Shown piece by piece: positions 8,872 through 17,815 of a stretch of DNA of 64,000 bases (position 1 is its first letter; each line of letters starts with the position of its first letter). Source of the DNA: SG-bin7 sp964498095 (lineage in GTDB: Bacteria > Bdellovibrionota > Bdellovibrionia > Bdellovibrionales > SG-bin7); NCBI GenBank assembly GCA_964498095.1, contig CAZCFY010000011.1, positions 1-64,000 of the forward strand. Direction: 5' to 3'. Below the pieces are notes generated by a model that worked only from the letters and a program-made list of their open reading frames with translations, made no database searches and had not been told where the DNA came from. The position numbers were made by a program, and so were the translations under genes.

Positions 8872-9702
8872 ATGGGCAAAATCATATGTATATCAAATCA
8901 AAAGGGCGGAGTAGGGAAGACTACTACTTCCGTTAATTTGTCGGCGGCTCTAGCGACAAGCGGCAAGCGAATTCTCGTCATAGACATGGATCCACAAGGA
9001 AATGCTTCCAGCGGTTTTGGCGCAAAGCGCCATGAAGTGGTGGAATCCAATGTTTATCACGTACTTATCGGTGAAAAGACAATTTCGGAAGTAATGCGAA
9101 ACACAGCCCTGCCGACGCTTAAGCTAGTGCCGGCAACCCCAGACCTGGTAGGCGCCGAAATAGAACTTGTAGACGCAGAGCAGCGTGAATACAGACTTAA
9201 GTCGGCCCTAGCAACGGTGCGTGCGATGTTTGACTATATAATAATAGATTGTCCGCCTTCGTTGGGGCTTCTCACGCTTAACTCTTTAACTGCAGCGGAT
9301 TCTTTTTTAGTTCCTCTGCAATGTGAATACTATGCTCTTGAGGGTTTAAGCCAACTACTAAATACGGCTGGCCTTATTAAGAGAGGAACCAATCCCCAGC
9401 TTACGATCGAGGGGATTGTGCTCACGATGTTTGATAAGAGAAATAATTTATCTCACCAAGTTGTATCAGAAATTCAGGCGCACTTTTCGGATAAAGTATT
9501 TCGTTCAATTATCCCGCGCAATGTGCGCCTAAGCGAAGCCCCAAGCCACGGTCTTTCTATTATAGAATACGATCCAAAATCAGTGGGTGCGATTAAATAT
9601 ATGGAGTTAGCTCAAGAGATTATCGAGCGTAACGCCGTGATAAGTGAAAATATCAGTGTACCGCGCCCTTCAGCGCCACCATTAGGAGAAGCCCATGTCT
9701 AG
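8872..9702 (+). CDS. parA: Chromosome partitioning ATPase ParA
   Basis: ParA is the DNA-bound ATPase that moves ParB-parS complexes. The N-terminus is MGKIICISNQKGGVGKTT, with the deviant Walker A KGGVGKTT. DMDPQGNASSG (A' motif) and the IIDCPPSLGLLT Walker B region follow, as expected for the short chromosomal type (about 276 residues). I chose the ATG at 8872, preceded by an AGGGGG ribosome site; a longer frame from 8839 would start inside parS. The stop overlaps parB by eight bases. Confidence 0.96.
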   Translation: MGKIICISNQKGGVGKTTTSVNLSAALATSGKRILVIDMDPQGNASSGFGAKRHEVVESNVYHVLIGEKTISEVMRNTALPTLKLVPATPDLVGAEIELVDAEQREYRLKSALATVRAMFDYIIIDCPPSLGLLTLNSLTAADSFLVPLQCEYYALEGLSQLLNTAGLIKRGTNPQLTIEGIVLTMFDKRNNLSHQVVSEIQAHFSDKVFRSIIPRNVRLSEAPSHGLSIIEYDPKSVGAIKYMELAQEIIERNAVISENISVPRPSAPPLGEAHV

Positions 9703-10654
9703 TTTAGAAAAAACTATTCCGACGACAATTGATCCAAAAAAATCCAGATTGGGCCGCGGCCTAGGAAGTTTGTTGGGAGACGTGGGTGCTTCTCCTATGT
9801 CATCACCGATGGGAACACCGATTCCAACGCAAGCGCCGATGGCACAAGAAAAGCCAGCGGCACCAAAATCGGCCGCACCGGCGAATCGCATTTCTATAGA
9901 TATGCTGTACCCAAACCCCCATCAGCCAAGACGGGAGTTTGTGCCGGAAAAACTTCAGGAGCTGTCAGCTTCGATAAAAGTACACGGGATTATTCAACCC
10001 ATTTTAGTAATGCCTGATGGTCACGGAAAATATCAAATTGTAGCCGGTGAGCGCCGGTGGCGAGCGGCCCAGTTGGCGGGCTTAAACGAAGTCCCCGTTG
10101 TATCCAAGGAACATGACGAGCAAAAATCTTTGGAGCTGGCGATTATCGAAAATATTCAGCGCCATGATTTAAATCCTTTGGAAGAAGCTAAAGCCTATCA
10201 GCAACTCATGAAGAAATTTGGTTTTACCCAAAATGAAGTTGCTGACCGCGTAGGTAAAGACCGCGCCACTATTGCCAATATCCTGAGGATTTTGACGTTA
10301 GAGGCAGAAATTCAAGATCTATTGGCGGCTGGTAAAATTTCTTTAGGTCACGCTAAGGTTTTGTTGGGTATAGAAAATAAAGTTTTGCAGCGAAAGTTCG
10401 CGCGCAAAATTATTAATGATAGTCTCTCTGTTAGAGCCTTAGAAAAATTAGTGGCGAAGCCCGAGGCTATGGCCGCAGAGCATGCGGAGCCGCAGGCCGC
10501 GCAAAACATACATCTCTTAGCTCTTACGGATGCGCTTCAAAAAAGTCTGGGCACAAAAGTTGGCATTGACTACGTCAAGGGCAAGGGTCAGATTAATATT
10601 AGCTTTTACACGGATGAACAGCTTACCGAAATTGTTAGGAAGATTACGAAATAA
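9695..10654 (+). CDS. parB: Chromosome partitioning protein ParB
   Basis: ParB binds parS, spreads as a CTP-dependent clamp, and activates ParA. The protein has 319 residues. An N-terminal LGRGLGSLLG motif is followed by a Pro/Ala/Met-rich linker to about residue 65. The CTP/ParB core holds PNPHQPRREF, GERRWRAAQLAGL and ENIQRHDLNPLEEA. A helix-turn-helix lies near 170-200, and the C-terminus is a dimer domain. The two perfect parS sites just upstream are its expected targets. The stop overlaps the bactofilin ATG. Confidence 0.96.
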   Translation: MSSLEKTIPTTIDPKKSRLGRGLGSLLGDVGASPMSSPMGTPIPTQAPMAQEKPAAPKSAAPANRISIDMLYPNPHQPRREFVPEKLQELSASIKVHGIIQPILVMPDGHGKYQIVAGERRWRAAQLAGLNEVPVVSKEHDEQKSLELAIIENIQRHDLNPLEEAKAYQQLMKKFGFTQNEVADRVGKDRATIANILRILTLEAEIQDLLAAGKISLGHAKVLLGIENKVLQRKFARKIINDSLSVRALEKLVAKPEAMAAEHAEPQAAQNIHLLALTDALQKSLGTKVGIDYVKGKGQINISFYTDEQLTEIVRKITK

Positions 10655-11028
10655 TGAATCCCACGACTAACATTCCCCAGGCCCCCGAAAGAGAAGTCGT
10701 TGATGCCGGCCAAATTACTGCGCTCTTAGACAGAGGCGCTTCTTTTGAGGGCAGGCTAACGTTTGAAGGCACAGTGCGTATCGGCGGCCAATTCAAAGGC
10801 GAGATTTTTACTCGCGATACTTTGGTGGTAGATCCGGGGGCGTCGGTAGAGGCGCAAATAGAAGCCGACTCTGTTATTATATGCGGCTTTGTTAAGGGGA
10901 ATATTTTTGCGCGACGAAGCGTAATTATGCACCCACCAGCCCGTTTCACGGGCACAGTGACGGCGCCAAGTCTTCGCATTGATGAAGGCGTTGTTTTTGA
11001 GGGCGCTTCTTACATGCCGAAAAACTAA
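10654..11028 (+). CDS. Bactofilin (polymer-forming cytoskeletal protein)
   Basis: This 124-residue protein has the DUF583/bactofilin right-handed beta-helix pattern: short repeating strands such as FEGRLTFEGTVRIGGQFKGE, then VEAQIEADSVIICGFVKGN and FTGTVTAPSLRIDEG. Bactofilins form nucleotide-free filaments and, in Myxococcus, anchor ParABS at the poles. Here the gene overlaps the parB stop, which fits a segregation or cell-shape role. The disordered N-tail of about 20 residues is typical. Confidence 0.9.
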   Translation: MNPTTNIPQAPEREVVDAGQITALLDRGASFEGRLTFEGTVRIGGQFKGEIFTRDTLVVDPGASVEAQIEADSVIICGFVKGNIFARRSVIMHPPARFTGTVTAPSLRIDEGVVFEGASYMPKN

Positions 11029-11042
11029 ATCAGTTCTTGACC

Positions 11043-11106
11043 CCATTCGAAAGCCAGTGCTAACTCAATCAAACTTCAATTAATTCAAGGGCTTCAGTTC
11101 GAATGG
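11043..11106 (+). promoter_or_regulatory. Inverted repeat enclosing the start of the ATP synthase operon
   Basis: CCATTCGAA (11043-11051) and TTCGAATGG (11098-11106) are perfect 9-base complements with a 46-base loop. The right arm contains the ATG of the first atp gene (11103). In RNA this could hide the start codon. A TTGACC at 11037-11042 could be a -35 element, but no good -10 follows. Confidence 0.4.
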
Positions 11107-11573
11107 AATTTATTTTAGAAATTGCAAGAAGCATCATCGACACGCTTCATTTGAATCAAACTTTTTTTATTCAATTTGGTTGTTTCGTAATTACCTTTAG
11201 TTTTCTTTCACTACTTTTATTTAAACCCTACTTCAAAGCCTACGAAGAGCGTTTAGAAAAAACTCAAGGCAGTGAAAACGTCGCCGTAAAAATGTTGGCC
11301 GACTCGGAGTCGCTGTATTCTCAGTACCAAGAGGCGGCCCGCCAGCTCAACGTAGAAATCAAAGCTGTCTACGAAGGTCTTCGCGGTGACACGCAAAAAG
11401 AGGCCGAAAATATTTTAGCCGCCGGAAGAAAAGACGCACAAACGAAAGTAGAGAAAGCGGTTAAAGAAGTGAGTTCACAGTTGGAGAGCGAAAAAAACAA
11501 GGCGCTCTCTCAAATCCCAGAGATCAGCTCGTTAATTCGCGGCAAGCTTTTAGGAAAGGAAATGAGTAACTAA
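11103..11573 (+). CDS. F-type ATP synthase b-type subunit (b or b'), first copy
   Basis: This is a peripheral-stalk subunit of 156 residues: one membrane segment at about 20-42 (with FLSLLLFKPYF), then a long charged helix rich in Glu/Lys/Ala to the end. Subunit b dimers join the a-subunit to F1. It sits directly before a second b-type gene, so the pair is likely a b/b' heterodimer. The start codon is inside an inverted-repeat arm. The stop overlaps the next start (TAATG). Confidence 0.85.
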   Translation: MEFILEIARSIIDTLHLNQTFFIQFGCFVITFSFLSLLLFKPYFKAYEERLEKTQGSENVAVKMLADSESLYSQYQEAARQLNVEIKAVYEGLRGDTQKEAENILAAGRKDAQTKVEKAVKEVSSQLESEKNKALSQIPEISSLIRGKLLGKEMSN

Positions 11574-12064
11574 TGCATCACGCGGTAGAAATTCCTTTTC
11601 ATGAAATTGGCCCGCAAATTTTTAATTTTTTGGTCTTCGCGACTATTTTATTTTTTTTGCTACGGAAGCCCGTGATAAGCATGTTCGCGAATCGCGCGAG
11701 CAACTACCATGCGGCTGTAAATAAAGCCAGCCAGGCACTTACGGAAGCTACGGCCCGCAAGCAAGAAATTGAAACAAAGCTTTCTCAGATGAAGCGGGGA
11801 CACCAAGACTCTATTGCACAGGCCAAGCGCGAGGCAGAGCAGTTAAAAGCAAATGCGGTAGAGGAAGCTAGAGCCGAAGCCAAAAGAATGGCGGAAGAGG
11901 CTGAACGCACCATTCGTGTCGAGCTAGATAAAGCAAAATCAGAACTTAGAAACTTTATGCTTCAGCAGGCGATCAGTATGGCGGATAAAGATCTTGGCGG
12001 ACAACTTGATGCCAATGAACAAAAGCGTCTACAAAAAGAATTTGTCGGAAAGATACAAGTATGA
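11573..12064 (+). CDS. atpF: F-type ATP synthase b subunit, second copy
   Basis: This 163-residue subunit has the classic b layout: a short periplasmic N-terminus, a membrane helix at about 15-32 with FLLRKPV (the conserved Arg-Lys-Pro), and a long coiled stalk with many Ala/Glu/Arg/Lys. It overlaps both neighbours. With the previous gene it forms a b/b'-like pair. The a and c subunit genes that normally come before it are not in the window. Confidence 0.92.
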   Translation: MHHAVEIPFHEIGPQIFNFLVFATILFFLLRKPVISMFANRASNYHAAVNKASQALTEATARKQEIETKLSQMKRGHQDSIAQAKREAEQLKANAVEEARAEAKRMAEEAERTIRVELDKAKSELRNFMLQQAISMADKDLGGQLDANEQKRLQKEFVGKIQV

Positions 12065-12606
12065 AGCAAAATGAAATCTCGCGCCGCTATGTAAAAGCGA
12101 TCTTTGAGCTGGTTACGGACTCTACACAAAGAGAAACCATACTTAACGATTTGCGGGCGCTTGCTAAATGCTTTGCTGACAAAGAGGTTACCGATTTTAT
12201 TACCTCACCCATGGTTAGTCCGGATAAGAAATTAGAATGCCTTCGTAAGCCACTTGACGGCAAAGGCCTAAACGAGAACACCGAAAACCTCGTGCTTTTG
12301 CTCGCACAAAAAAACCGGCTTGGGTTATTTGATGACCTTGTAAAATCTTTTCAGGATGAATTAGACAAGGCCAACGGTGTTGTTAGAGGAATTGCGAAGT
12401 CGGCAATTAATCTCGATCAAGATGAAAGAAAACAAATCGAAAAGAAAATTTCTGAATACCTAAAGAAAAATGTAATTTTAGATTTTGCAATTGATCCCAA
12501 ACTTGTGGGTGGCTTGGTGGCTACCGTGGGAAGTCACACGTTCGATGACTCCCTAAGTTCATATCTTCGACGCTTAAAAGAAAATCTTAACAGGAGTACA
12601 ATCTAA
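12061..12606 (+). CDS. atpH: ATP synthase delta subunit
   Basis: The delta (OSCP) subunit links the top of F1 to the b stalk. At 181 residues it has normal length. The N-terminal six-helix domain starts ISRRYVKAIFEL, and the C-terminal end has the family pattern DPKLVGGLVATVGSHTFDDS. It overlaps atpF and is followed at once by atpA. Some bacteria carry a fused b-delta; here the two are separate. Confidence 0.95.
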   Translation: MKQNEISRRYVKAIFELVTDSTQRETILNDLRALAKCFADKEVTDFITSPMVSPDKKLECLRKPLDGKGLNENTENLVLLLAQKNRLGLFDDLVKSFQDELDKANGVVRGIAKSAINLDQDERKQIEKKISEYLKKNVILDFAIDPKLVGGLVATVGSHTFDDSLSSYLRRLKENLNRSTI

Positions 12607-14120
12607 TGGAAATGGGAATTCGCGCCGACGAAATTAGTCGGGTACTGAAAGACCAGATTAAAAACTTCAAAAAATCGATTGAAGTCACAGAAACTGGAAC
12701 CGTGTTAGCGGTCGGTGACGGTGTGGCGAGAGTTTATGGTCTGCAAAATGTGCAAGCCGGCGAGCTTGTGGAATTCTCAAACGGCATCAGCGGAATGGCT
12801 CTTAACCTAGAGCAAGACTCTGTCGGTATCGTTATTCTTGGGGAAGACAAAGATATTAAAGAGGGCGATGCGGTTAAGCGTACACAAAAAATCGTGGAAG
12901 TCCCAGTTGGTGAAGCGTTACTAGGACGCGTAGTTGATACATTAGGGAATCCCATTGATGGACGCGGACCAATTAATTCTCAACATACTCGCCGCGTAGA
13001 AATTAAGGCGCCTGGAATCGTGGCCCGTAAATCAGTTCACGAACCACTTCAAACTGGAATTAAAGCCATTGATGCGATGATTCCCATTGGTCGCGGACAA
13101 CGTGAGCTTATCATCGGTGACCGTCAAACGGGAAAAACAGCGGTCGCAATTGATACGATCATTAACCAAAAAGGTTTAGGTGTTTACTGCTTCTACGTAG
13201 CGATCGGACAAAAACGTTCAACAGTTGCGCAAGTGGTAGAAAAATTAAAAGCGACTGGCGCGATGGAATATACAACTGTAATTTCCGCAACTGCGTCAGA
13301 CCCAGCGCCACTGCAATTCTTGGCGCCCTACTCTGGTTGCACAATGGCGGAATACTTCCGTGATTCAAAGCGCCACGCACTTATTATTTATGATGATTTA
13401 ACAAAACAAGCCCAAGCTTATCGTCAGATGTCACTTCTTCTTCGTCGTCCTCCAGGCCGCGAAGCTTTTCCAGGCGACGTATTCTATCTACATAGCCGTT
13501 TATTAGAGCGCGCTTGTAAATTAAGTGATGCGATGGGCGCAGGCTCACTGACAGCGTTGCCAATTATTGAAACCCAAGCCGGGGACGTGACAGCGTATAT
13601 TCCAACAAACGTGATCTCGATTACTGACGGTCAAATCTTCTTAGAATCAGATTTATTCTTTAAAGGTATTCGTCCGGCGATTAACGTTGGTATTTCGGTT
13701 TCCCGCGTGGGTGGTGCCGCTCAAATTAAAGCAATGAAGCAAGTTGCGGGATCTATGAAACTAGAACTTGCGCAATTTCGCGAGCTAGAGGCTTTCGCGG
13801 CGTTTGGTTCGGACTTGGATAAAGCTACAACACAACAATTAAATCGTGGGCGTCGGCTTGTAGAGACCTTGAAGCAAGGTCAATACTCACCACTTCCAGT
13901 AGCCGAGCAAATTGTCTCTATTTTCGCCGCGACCAATGGCTTCGTAGACTCGGTTTCTGACAAAGAAGTTCAGCGGTATGAAAAAGAAATGCTGCAATTT
14001 ATGAAACAGAAACATTCGAAAATTATTGCGGCGATCAATGAAGCAAAACAAATTAAAGACGATACGAAAGCTAGCTTAGTGTCGGCACTTAATGAATTTA
14101 AGGCGATCTTTCAAGGATAG
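12606..14120 (+). CDS. atpA: ATP synthase alpha subunit
   Basis: This is the non-catalytic F1 subunit of 504 residues. It begins with the IRADEISRVLKDQI motif, has the P-loop GDRQTGKTA around residue 170 and the alpha/beta signature PAINVGISVSRVGG near 360. AGGAG at about 12592-12596 supports the ATG at 12606. Codon use looks well adapted. The gene lies in the middle of the F1 operon. Confidence 0.98.
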   Translation: MEMGIRADEISRVLKDQIKNFKKSIEVTETGTVLAVGDGVARVYGLQNVQAGELVEFSNGISGMALNLEQDSVGIVILGEDKDIKEGDAVKRTQKIVEVPVGEALLGRVVDTLGNPIDGRGPINSQHTRRVEIKAPGIVARKSVHEPLQTGIKAIDAMIPIGRGQRELIIGDRQTGKTAVAIDTIINQKGLGVYCFYVAIGQKRSTVAQVVEKLKATGAMEYTTVISATASDPAPLQFLAPYSGCTMAEYFRDSKRHALIIYDDLTKQAQAYRQMSLLLRRPPGREAFPGDVFYLHSRLLERACKLSDAMGAGSLTALPIIETQAGDVTAYIPTNVISITDGQIFLESDLFFKGIRPAINVGISVSRVGGAAQIKAMKQVAGSMKLELAQFRELEAFAAFGSDLDKATTQQLNRGRRLVETLKQGQYSPLPVAEQIVSIFAATNGFVDSVSDKEVQRYEKEMLQFMKQKHSKIIAAINEAKQIKDDTKASLVSALNEFKAIFQG

Positions 14121-14134
14121 ATCAAGGATAACGA

Positions 14135-15007
14135 ATGCCAAGTACGAAGGATATAAAACGCCGCATAGTGAGCGTGAAAAGTACGAAACAGATCACGAAA
14201 GCCATGAAAATGGTTTCGGCGGTAAAGCTTCGTAAAGCGCAAATGAATGTGGTTCAGTCCCGTCCGTATGCTCAGCGCATGTTAAGCGTGATCGCGAATA
14301 TCGCGGCCGCGCAAAGCGTGAAGCATCCTTTGCTTGAAACTAACGTCGAGCCGAAAAAAATCCTTTTGGTAGTGTTAACTTCGGACCGCGGCCTGTGCGG
14401 CAGTTTCAATGCCTCCATACAAAAATTTGCCGAGAGATATTATTTTGAAAATAAATCAAAAGTAGAGAAAATTGATTTCTTCTTTATCGGCAGAAAAGCG
14501 GCAGACTATATGAAAAAGCACAAAGTTAATAACACGCACGTGTTATTAAATCTGTCGCGCGAAATTTCCTATAATTTAGCGGCAACAACAGCGAATACTC
14601 TTCTAGAGAAATTCTTAGATGGTCAGTACGATGAAATTCGTCTGATCTATAATGAGTTTAAATCAGCGATATCACAAAACGTTGTTTGTGAAACGCTTTT
14701 ACCGATTGATACATCCAAAGCGACGCTCAATGAATCCAGTGGCAATGCGGAATATATTTTTGAGCCGCGCGCCGCGATTATCGTAGAGCAGCTCTTAAAG
14801 AAGCATTTTGCCGTTCATGTTTATCGCTGTATGTCTGAAAGTATTGCGGCCGAACATGGCGCGCGCATGACTGCGATGGAGAACGCGACAAAAAATGCCG
14901 ACGAGATGATTCGCAAAATGACGATCGCCTACAACAAAGCTCGTCAAGCCGGCATTACCAAAGAATTGATTGAAATTTGCAGTGGTGCAGAAGCACTGAA
15001 AGGTTAG
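14135..15007 (+). CDS. atpG: ATP synthase gamma subunit
   Basis: This is the rotating central shaft of F1, 290 residues. The N-terminal helix has IKRRIVSVKSTKQITKAMKM, the Rossmann part has LTSDRGLCGSFN, and the C-terminal helix has ITKELIEICSGAEAL, all family signatures. The gene is 14 bases after atpA, with AAGGA upstream. Confidence 0.97.
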   Translation: MPSTKDIKRRIVSVKSTKQITKAMKMVSAVKLRKAQMNVVQSRPYAQRMLSVIANIAAAQSVKHPLLETNVEPKKILLVVLTSDRGLCGSFNASIQKFAERYYFENKSKVEKIDFFFIGRKAADYMKKHKVNNTHVLLNLSREISYNLAATTANTLLEKFLDGQYDEIRLIYNEFKSAISQNVVCETLLPIDTSKATLNESSGNAEYIFEPRAAIIVEQLLKKHFAVHVYRCMSESIAAEHGARMTAMENATKNADEMIRKMTIAYNKARQAGITKELIEICSGAEALKG

Positions 15008-15016
15008 AGGACATTT

Positions 15017-16420
15017 ATGGAAATGGGAATCGTAAAACAGGTGTTAGGACCGGTGGTGGACGTTGAGTTCCCTGGCGGCAAACTTCCGCCAATTTATGGC
15101 GCTCTTCGTGTGACTAATAAAGGTATTAGTAGCGAAGATTACAATCTCGTGCTCGAAGTCGCTCAGCATTTAGGTGATAAAGTAGTTAGAGCTATCGCGA
15201 TGGACGCAACGGAAGGTTTAGTCAGAGGCGCGCAAGTGAAAGATCTTGGTGAGCCGATTTCTGCTCCTGTTGGCGAAGGTGTTCTTGGACGTATTATCAA
15301 CGTGGTTGGTGAGCCAGTAGATGAAGCTGGACCCGTAAAGACCAAAGAGCGTTGGGGTATTCACAGAGCAGCACCGAAATTTGAAGATCAATCGACAAAA
15401 AAAGAAATGCTCATGACCGGTATTAAAGTTATCGATCTTCTTGCTCCTTATCTTAAAGGGGGAAAGATCGGTTTGTTTGGTGGCGCGGGTGTGGGAAAAA
15501 CAGTTTTGATTATGGAACTCATCCGTAACATCGCGACTGAGCACGGAGGTTATTCTGTGTTCGCGGGCGTGGGCGAGCGTACTCGTGAGGGTAACGACTT
15601 ATGGATGGAGATGAAAGAGTCGGGCGTTATTAATAAAACCGCACTGGTGTACGGACAGATGAATGAACCGCCAGGAGCCCGTGCGCGTGTTGGGCTAACA
15701 GGTTTAACCGTTGCGGAGTATTTCCGTGATACGCAAGGGCAAGACGTTCTATTCTTCGTTGATAACGTTTTCCGTTTCACGCAAGCGGGATCAGAAGTGT
15801 CAGCGCTACTTGGTCGTATTCCATCAGCGGTTGGATATCAGCCGACACTTGGTACTGAGATGGGCGCAATGCAGGAGCGCATTACTTCGACTAAAAAAGG
15901 CTCGATCACATCGGTGCAAGCGGTTTACGTTCCAGCGGATGACTATACCGATCCAGCTCCAGCAACAGCGTTCACCCACTTAGATGCAACAACAAATTTA
16001 GATCGTGATATCGCAGCCCTTGGTATTTATCCAGCGGTGCATCCGACGAATTCAACTTCGCGTATTTTGGAAGTCGATATCGTTGGTCAAGAACACTATC
16101 AATGTGCGCGTGACGTACAAAAACTACTATCGCGTTACAAAGAGCTTGTGGATATTATCGCGATTCTTGGTATGGACGAATTATCGGAGGAAGATAAAAA
16201 AGTTGTGGCCCGCGCGCGCCGCGTACAACGCTTCTTATCTCAGCCATTCTTCGTAGCCGAAGCATTTACCGGTATGAAAGGTAAATATGTAGACGTTAAA
16301 GATACAGTTCGTGGTTTCCGCGAAATCTTAGACGGTAAACATGATGCTCTACCAGAACAAGCGTTCTATATGGTTGGAACAATCGAAGAAGCAATCGAGA
16401 AAGCTAAAGGATTAATGTAA
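15017..16420 (+). CDS. atpD: ATP synthase beta subunit
   Basis: This is the catalytic F1 subunit of 467 residues. The P-loop GGAGVGKTV is near residue 155, the GERTREGNDL segment holds the catalytic Glu region, and ALLGRIPSAVGYQPTL is present. AGAGGAC before the ATG is the ribosome site. The C-terminal domain has DELSEEDK (the DELSEED lever). It overlaps atpC. Confidence 0.98.
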   Translation: MEMGIVKQVLGPVVDVEFPGGKLPPIYGALRVTNKGISSEDYNLVLEVAQHLGDKVVRAIAMDATEGLVRGAQVKDLGEPISAPVGEGVLGRIINVVGEPVDEAGPVKTKERWGIHRAAPKFEDQSTKKEMLMTGIKVIDLLAPYLKGGKIGLFGGAGVGKTVLIMELIRNIATEHGGYSVFAGVGERTREGNDLWMEMKESGVINKTALVYGQMNEPPGARARVGLTGLTVAEYFRDTQGQDVLFFVDNVFRFTQAGSEVSALLGRIPSAVGYQPTLGTEMGAMQERITSTKKGSITSVQAVYVPADDYTDPAPATAFTHLDATTNLDRDIAALGIYPAVHPTNSTSRILEVDIVGQEHYQCARDVQKLLSRYKELVDIIAILGMDELSEEDKKVVARARRVQRFLSQPFFVAEAFTGMKGKYVDVKDTVRGFREILDGKHDALPEQAFYMVGTIEEAIEKAKGLM

Positions 16421-16851
16421 TGGACGGTTTGAAGCTGACTCTGGTAACACCGAATAGAAAGTTTTTTGAGGACAAGGAAGTCGATGACGTTCTTGTCCCG
16501 GGCTTTGTCGGAGAATTAAATATATTACCGGGTCACTCGCCTTTGATTACGACTTTAAATCCTGGAATTATGAAATATAAAGAGAAGGGTTCAAACGATT
16601 ACAAGTCCTTTGTAATAAGCTGGGGATATTGTGAAGTTGGACCCAATGGCGTGGTGGTTCTTGCCGAAACGGCAGAGGCGCCAGAAGAAATTGATTTAAA
16701 ACGCGCCGAAAGCGCCAAAGAAAAAGCCGAGCGCGCGCTACTAGCGCAAGAGATTTCGCTCGAAGATATCATTAAAAATCAAAATAAAATTCGCCGGTCT
16801 CAAGTTCGCATGGAAGTCGCGAAGGGATCTGGAAGTAATACGACTCATTAA
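16420..16851 (+). CDS. atpC: ATP synthase epsilon subunit
   Basis: This 143-residue subunit has a beta-sandwich N-domain (VTPNRKFFEDKEVDDV, VPGFVGELNILPGHSPLIT) and a C-terminal helical hairpin with many Ala/Glu. Epsilon couples gamma to the c ring and can inhibit ATP hydrolysis. Its start overlaps the atpD stop. It is the last gene of the operon; I see no strong hairpin terminator directly behind it. Confidence 0.95.
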   Translation: MDGLKLTLVTPNRKFFEDKEVDDVLVPGFVGELNILPGHSPLITTLNPGIMKYKEKGSNDYKSFVISWGYCEVGPNGVVVLAETAEAPEEIDLKRAESAKEKAERALLAQEISLEDIIKNQNKIRRSQVRMEVAKGSGSNTTH

Positions 16852-16878
16852 AAAACGGGTGCAAAAAAAGGAGAGTTT

Positions 16879-17298
16879 ATGAAAAGATTGTTTATAATCT
16901 TGGGAATTTTATTTCAGTTTGGGCTGGCGAATTCGGCTATCCAGTCTAATGGTGGGTTGAGAATCTTTCGTTGCAGTATTTCCGAGTCTCCAGATTCCAC
17001 TCTCGAGGTTTACTCGTCAGATCCAGCGGCTGATGGCCCAGGTACGATATTTCAGAGAGCTCCACGCACGGGAAAAGTAGACTTGCGTTTTGAGTTTCTT
17101 CCGCCTGAAAGCAAGAAAACAGCCGCCATAATGATTTCATCGGAATACAAAATTGATGGAAATGAAATTAGTTATTTCTTTAAGCTTGGTAACGAAGAAA
17201 TTAAAGGCATACTTATATATAATGAGATAGAATTTAGAAAGTTTACGTTAAACGATAAAAAGGAACCTCTCCGAAAATTTGAATGCGAAGAGCACTAA
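16879..17298 (+). CDS. Secreted protein of unknown function
   Basis: This 139-residue protein begins with a signal peptide (KR, then a hydrophobic run to about residue 18, with cleavage near ANSA). The mature part is a small, probably beta-rich protein with two Cys that may pair. AGGAGAG upstream is a strong ribosome site. It is 27 bases after atpC and could be read from the same transcript, but nothing ties it to ATP synthase. No family recognised. Confidence 0.75.
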   Translation: MKRLFIILGILFQFGLANSAIQSNGGLRIFRCSISESPDSTLEVYSSDPAADGPGTIFQRAPRTGKVDLRFEFLPPESKKTAAIMISSEYKIDGNEISYFFKLGNEEIKGILIYNEIEFRKFTLNDKKEPLRKFECEEH

Positions 17299-17402
17299 AT
17301 CTGCTTTCAGGAAGTAAAACGAAGTACTAAAAAACTAGTTACCCATTAGTCCCAAAATATCGGAAGTAGTAACGTAGTCACTGCCATCGTGATGGCTGAA
17401 GA

Positions 17403-17549
17403 CTAGCGGGTGGTGATTGCGGTGGAAGTTGGAATGCGCCAAACGGCGTTGTTCTTTTTCATGCTGGGAAAATAAAACAGCGACATGAGTGCAGCGGCGA
17501 CCAGCACCAGCGATAATATAGAAATAACTTTTTCTCGTACTTGAGCCAT
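17403..17549 (-). CDS. Small single-pass membrane protein (48 residues)
   Basis: This is a short minus-strand gene. It begins MAQVREKVISIL, has one hydrophobic helix over about residues 8-27 ending in FYF, then a basic KKNN and a polar tail. It would be an inner-membrane microprotein with its tail outside. AAGGGGGG ends three bases before the ATG, a very strong ribosome site, and the codons look like the neighbours'. Function unknown. It stands alone between two plus-strand secreted-protein genes. Confidence 0.65.
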   Translation of the reverse strand: MAQVREKVISILSLVLVAAALMSLFYFPSMKKNNAVWRIPTSTAITTR

Positions 17550-17815
17550 AAACCCCCCTTAGATTTAGAATTCGAAAATTAGTTATCCAAGGCTCGTGCC
17601 AAAACTGCGTGAAAATTCTACCGTGTTAGGAGAAATATATGTGATTTCATGTTCTTAGCTGCAGCGCACGGAGACGGATTTTGTCGCAGTAAAGGCAATG
17701 GCAGGTAGAAAATATAAAAAGCAAGCCTCGCACGCTTAGAATTTTTCTTGTGTTACTTGGGGAGGCAATGCACGCTTAAAAGCACAAAATTTTCTTAACA
17801 GAAAGGAATTTGGTT
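17550..17815 (+). other. Intergenic region with a start-stop codon pair and a tiny ORF, leader of the next gene
   Basis: No gene of normal size. It contains AGGAG, six bases, then ATG-TGA (about 17622-17644), and later GGGGAGGCA followed by ATG CAC GCT TAA (17769-17780). Both look like real ribosome sites with almost no coding sequence. The 9-mer GCACGCTTA is repeated at 17730-17738 and 17770-17778. This may be a regulated leader; direct evidence is lacking. Confidence 0.3.
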
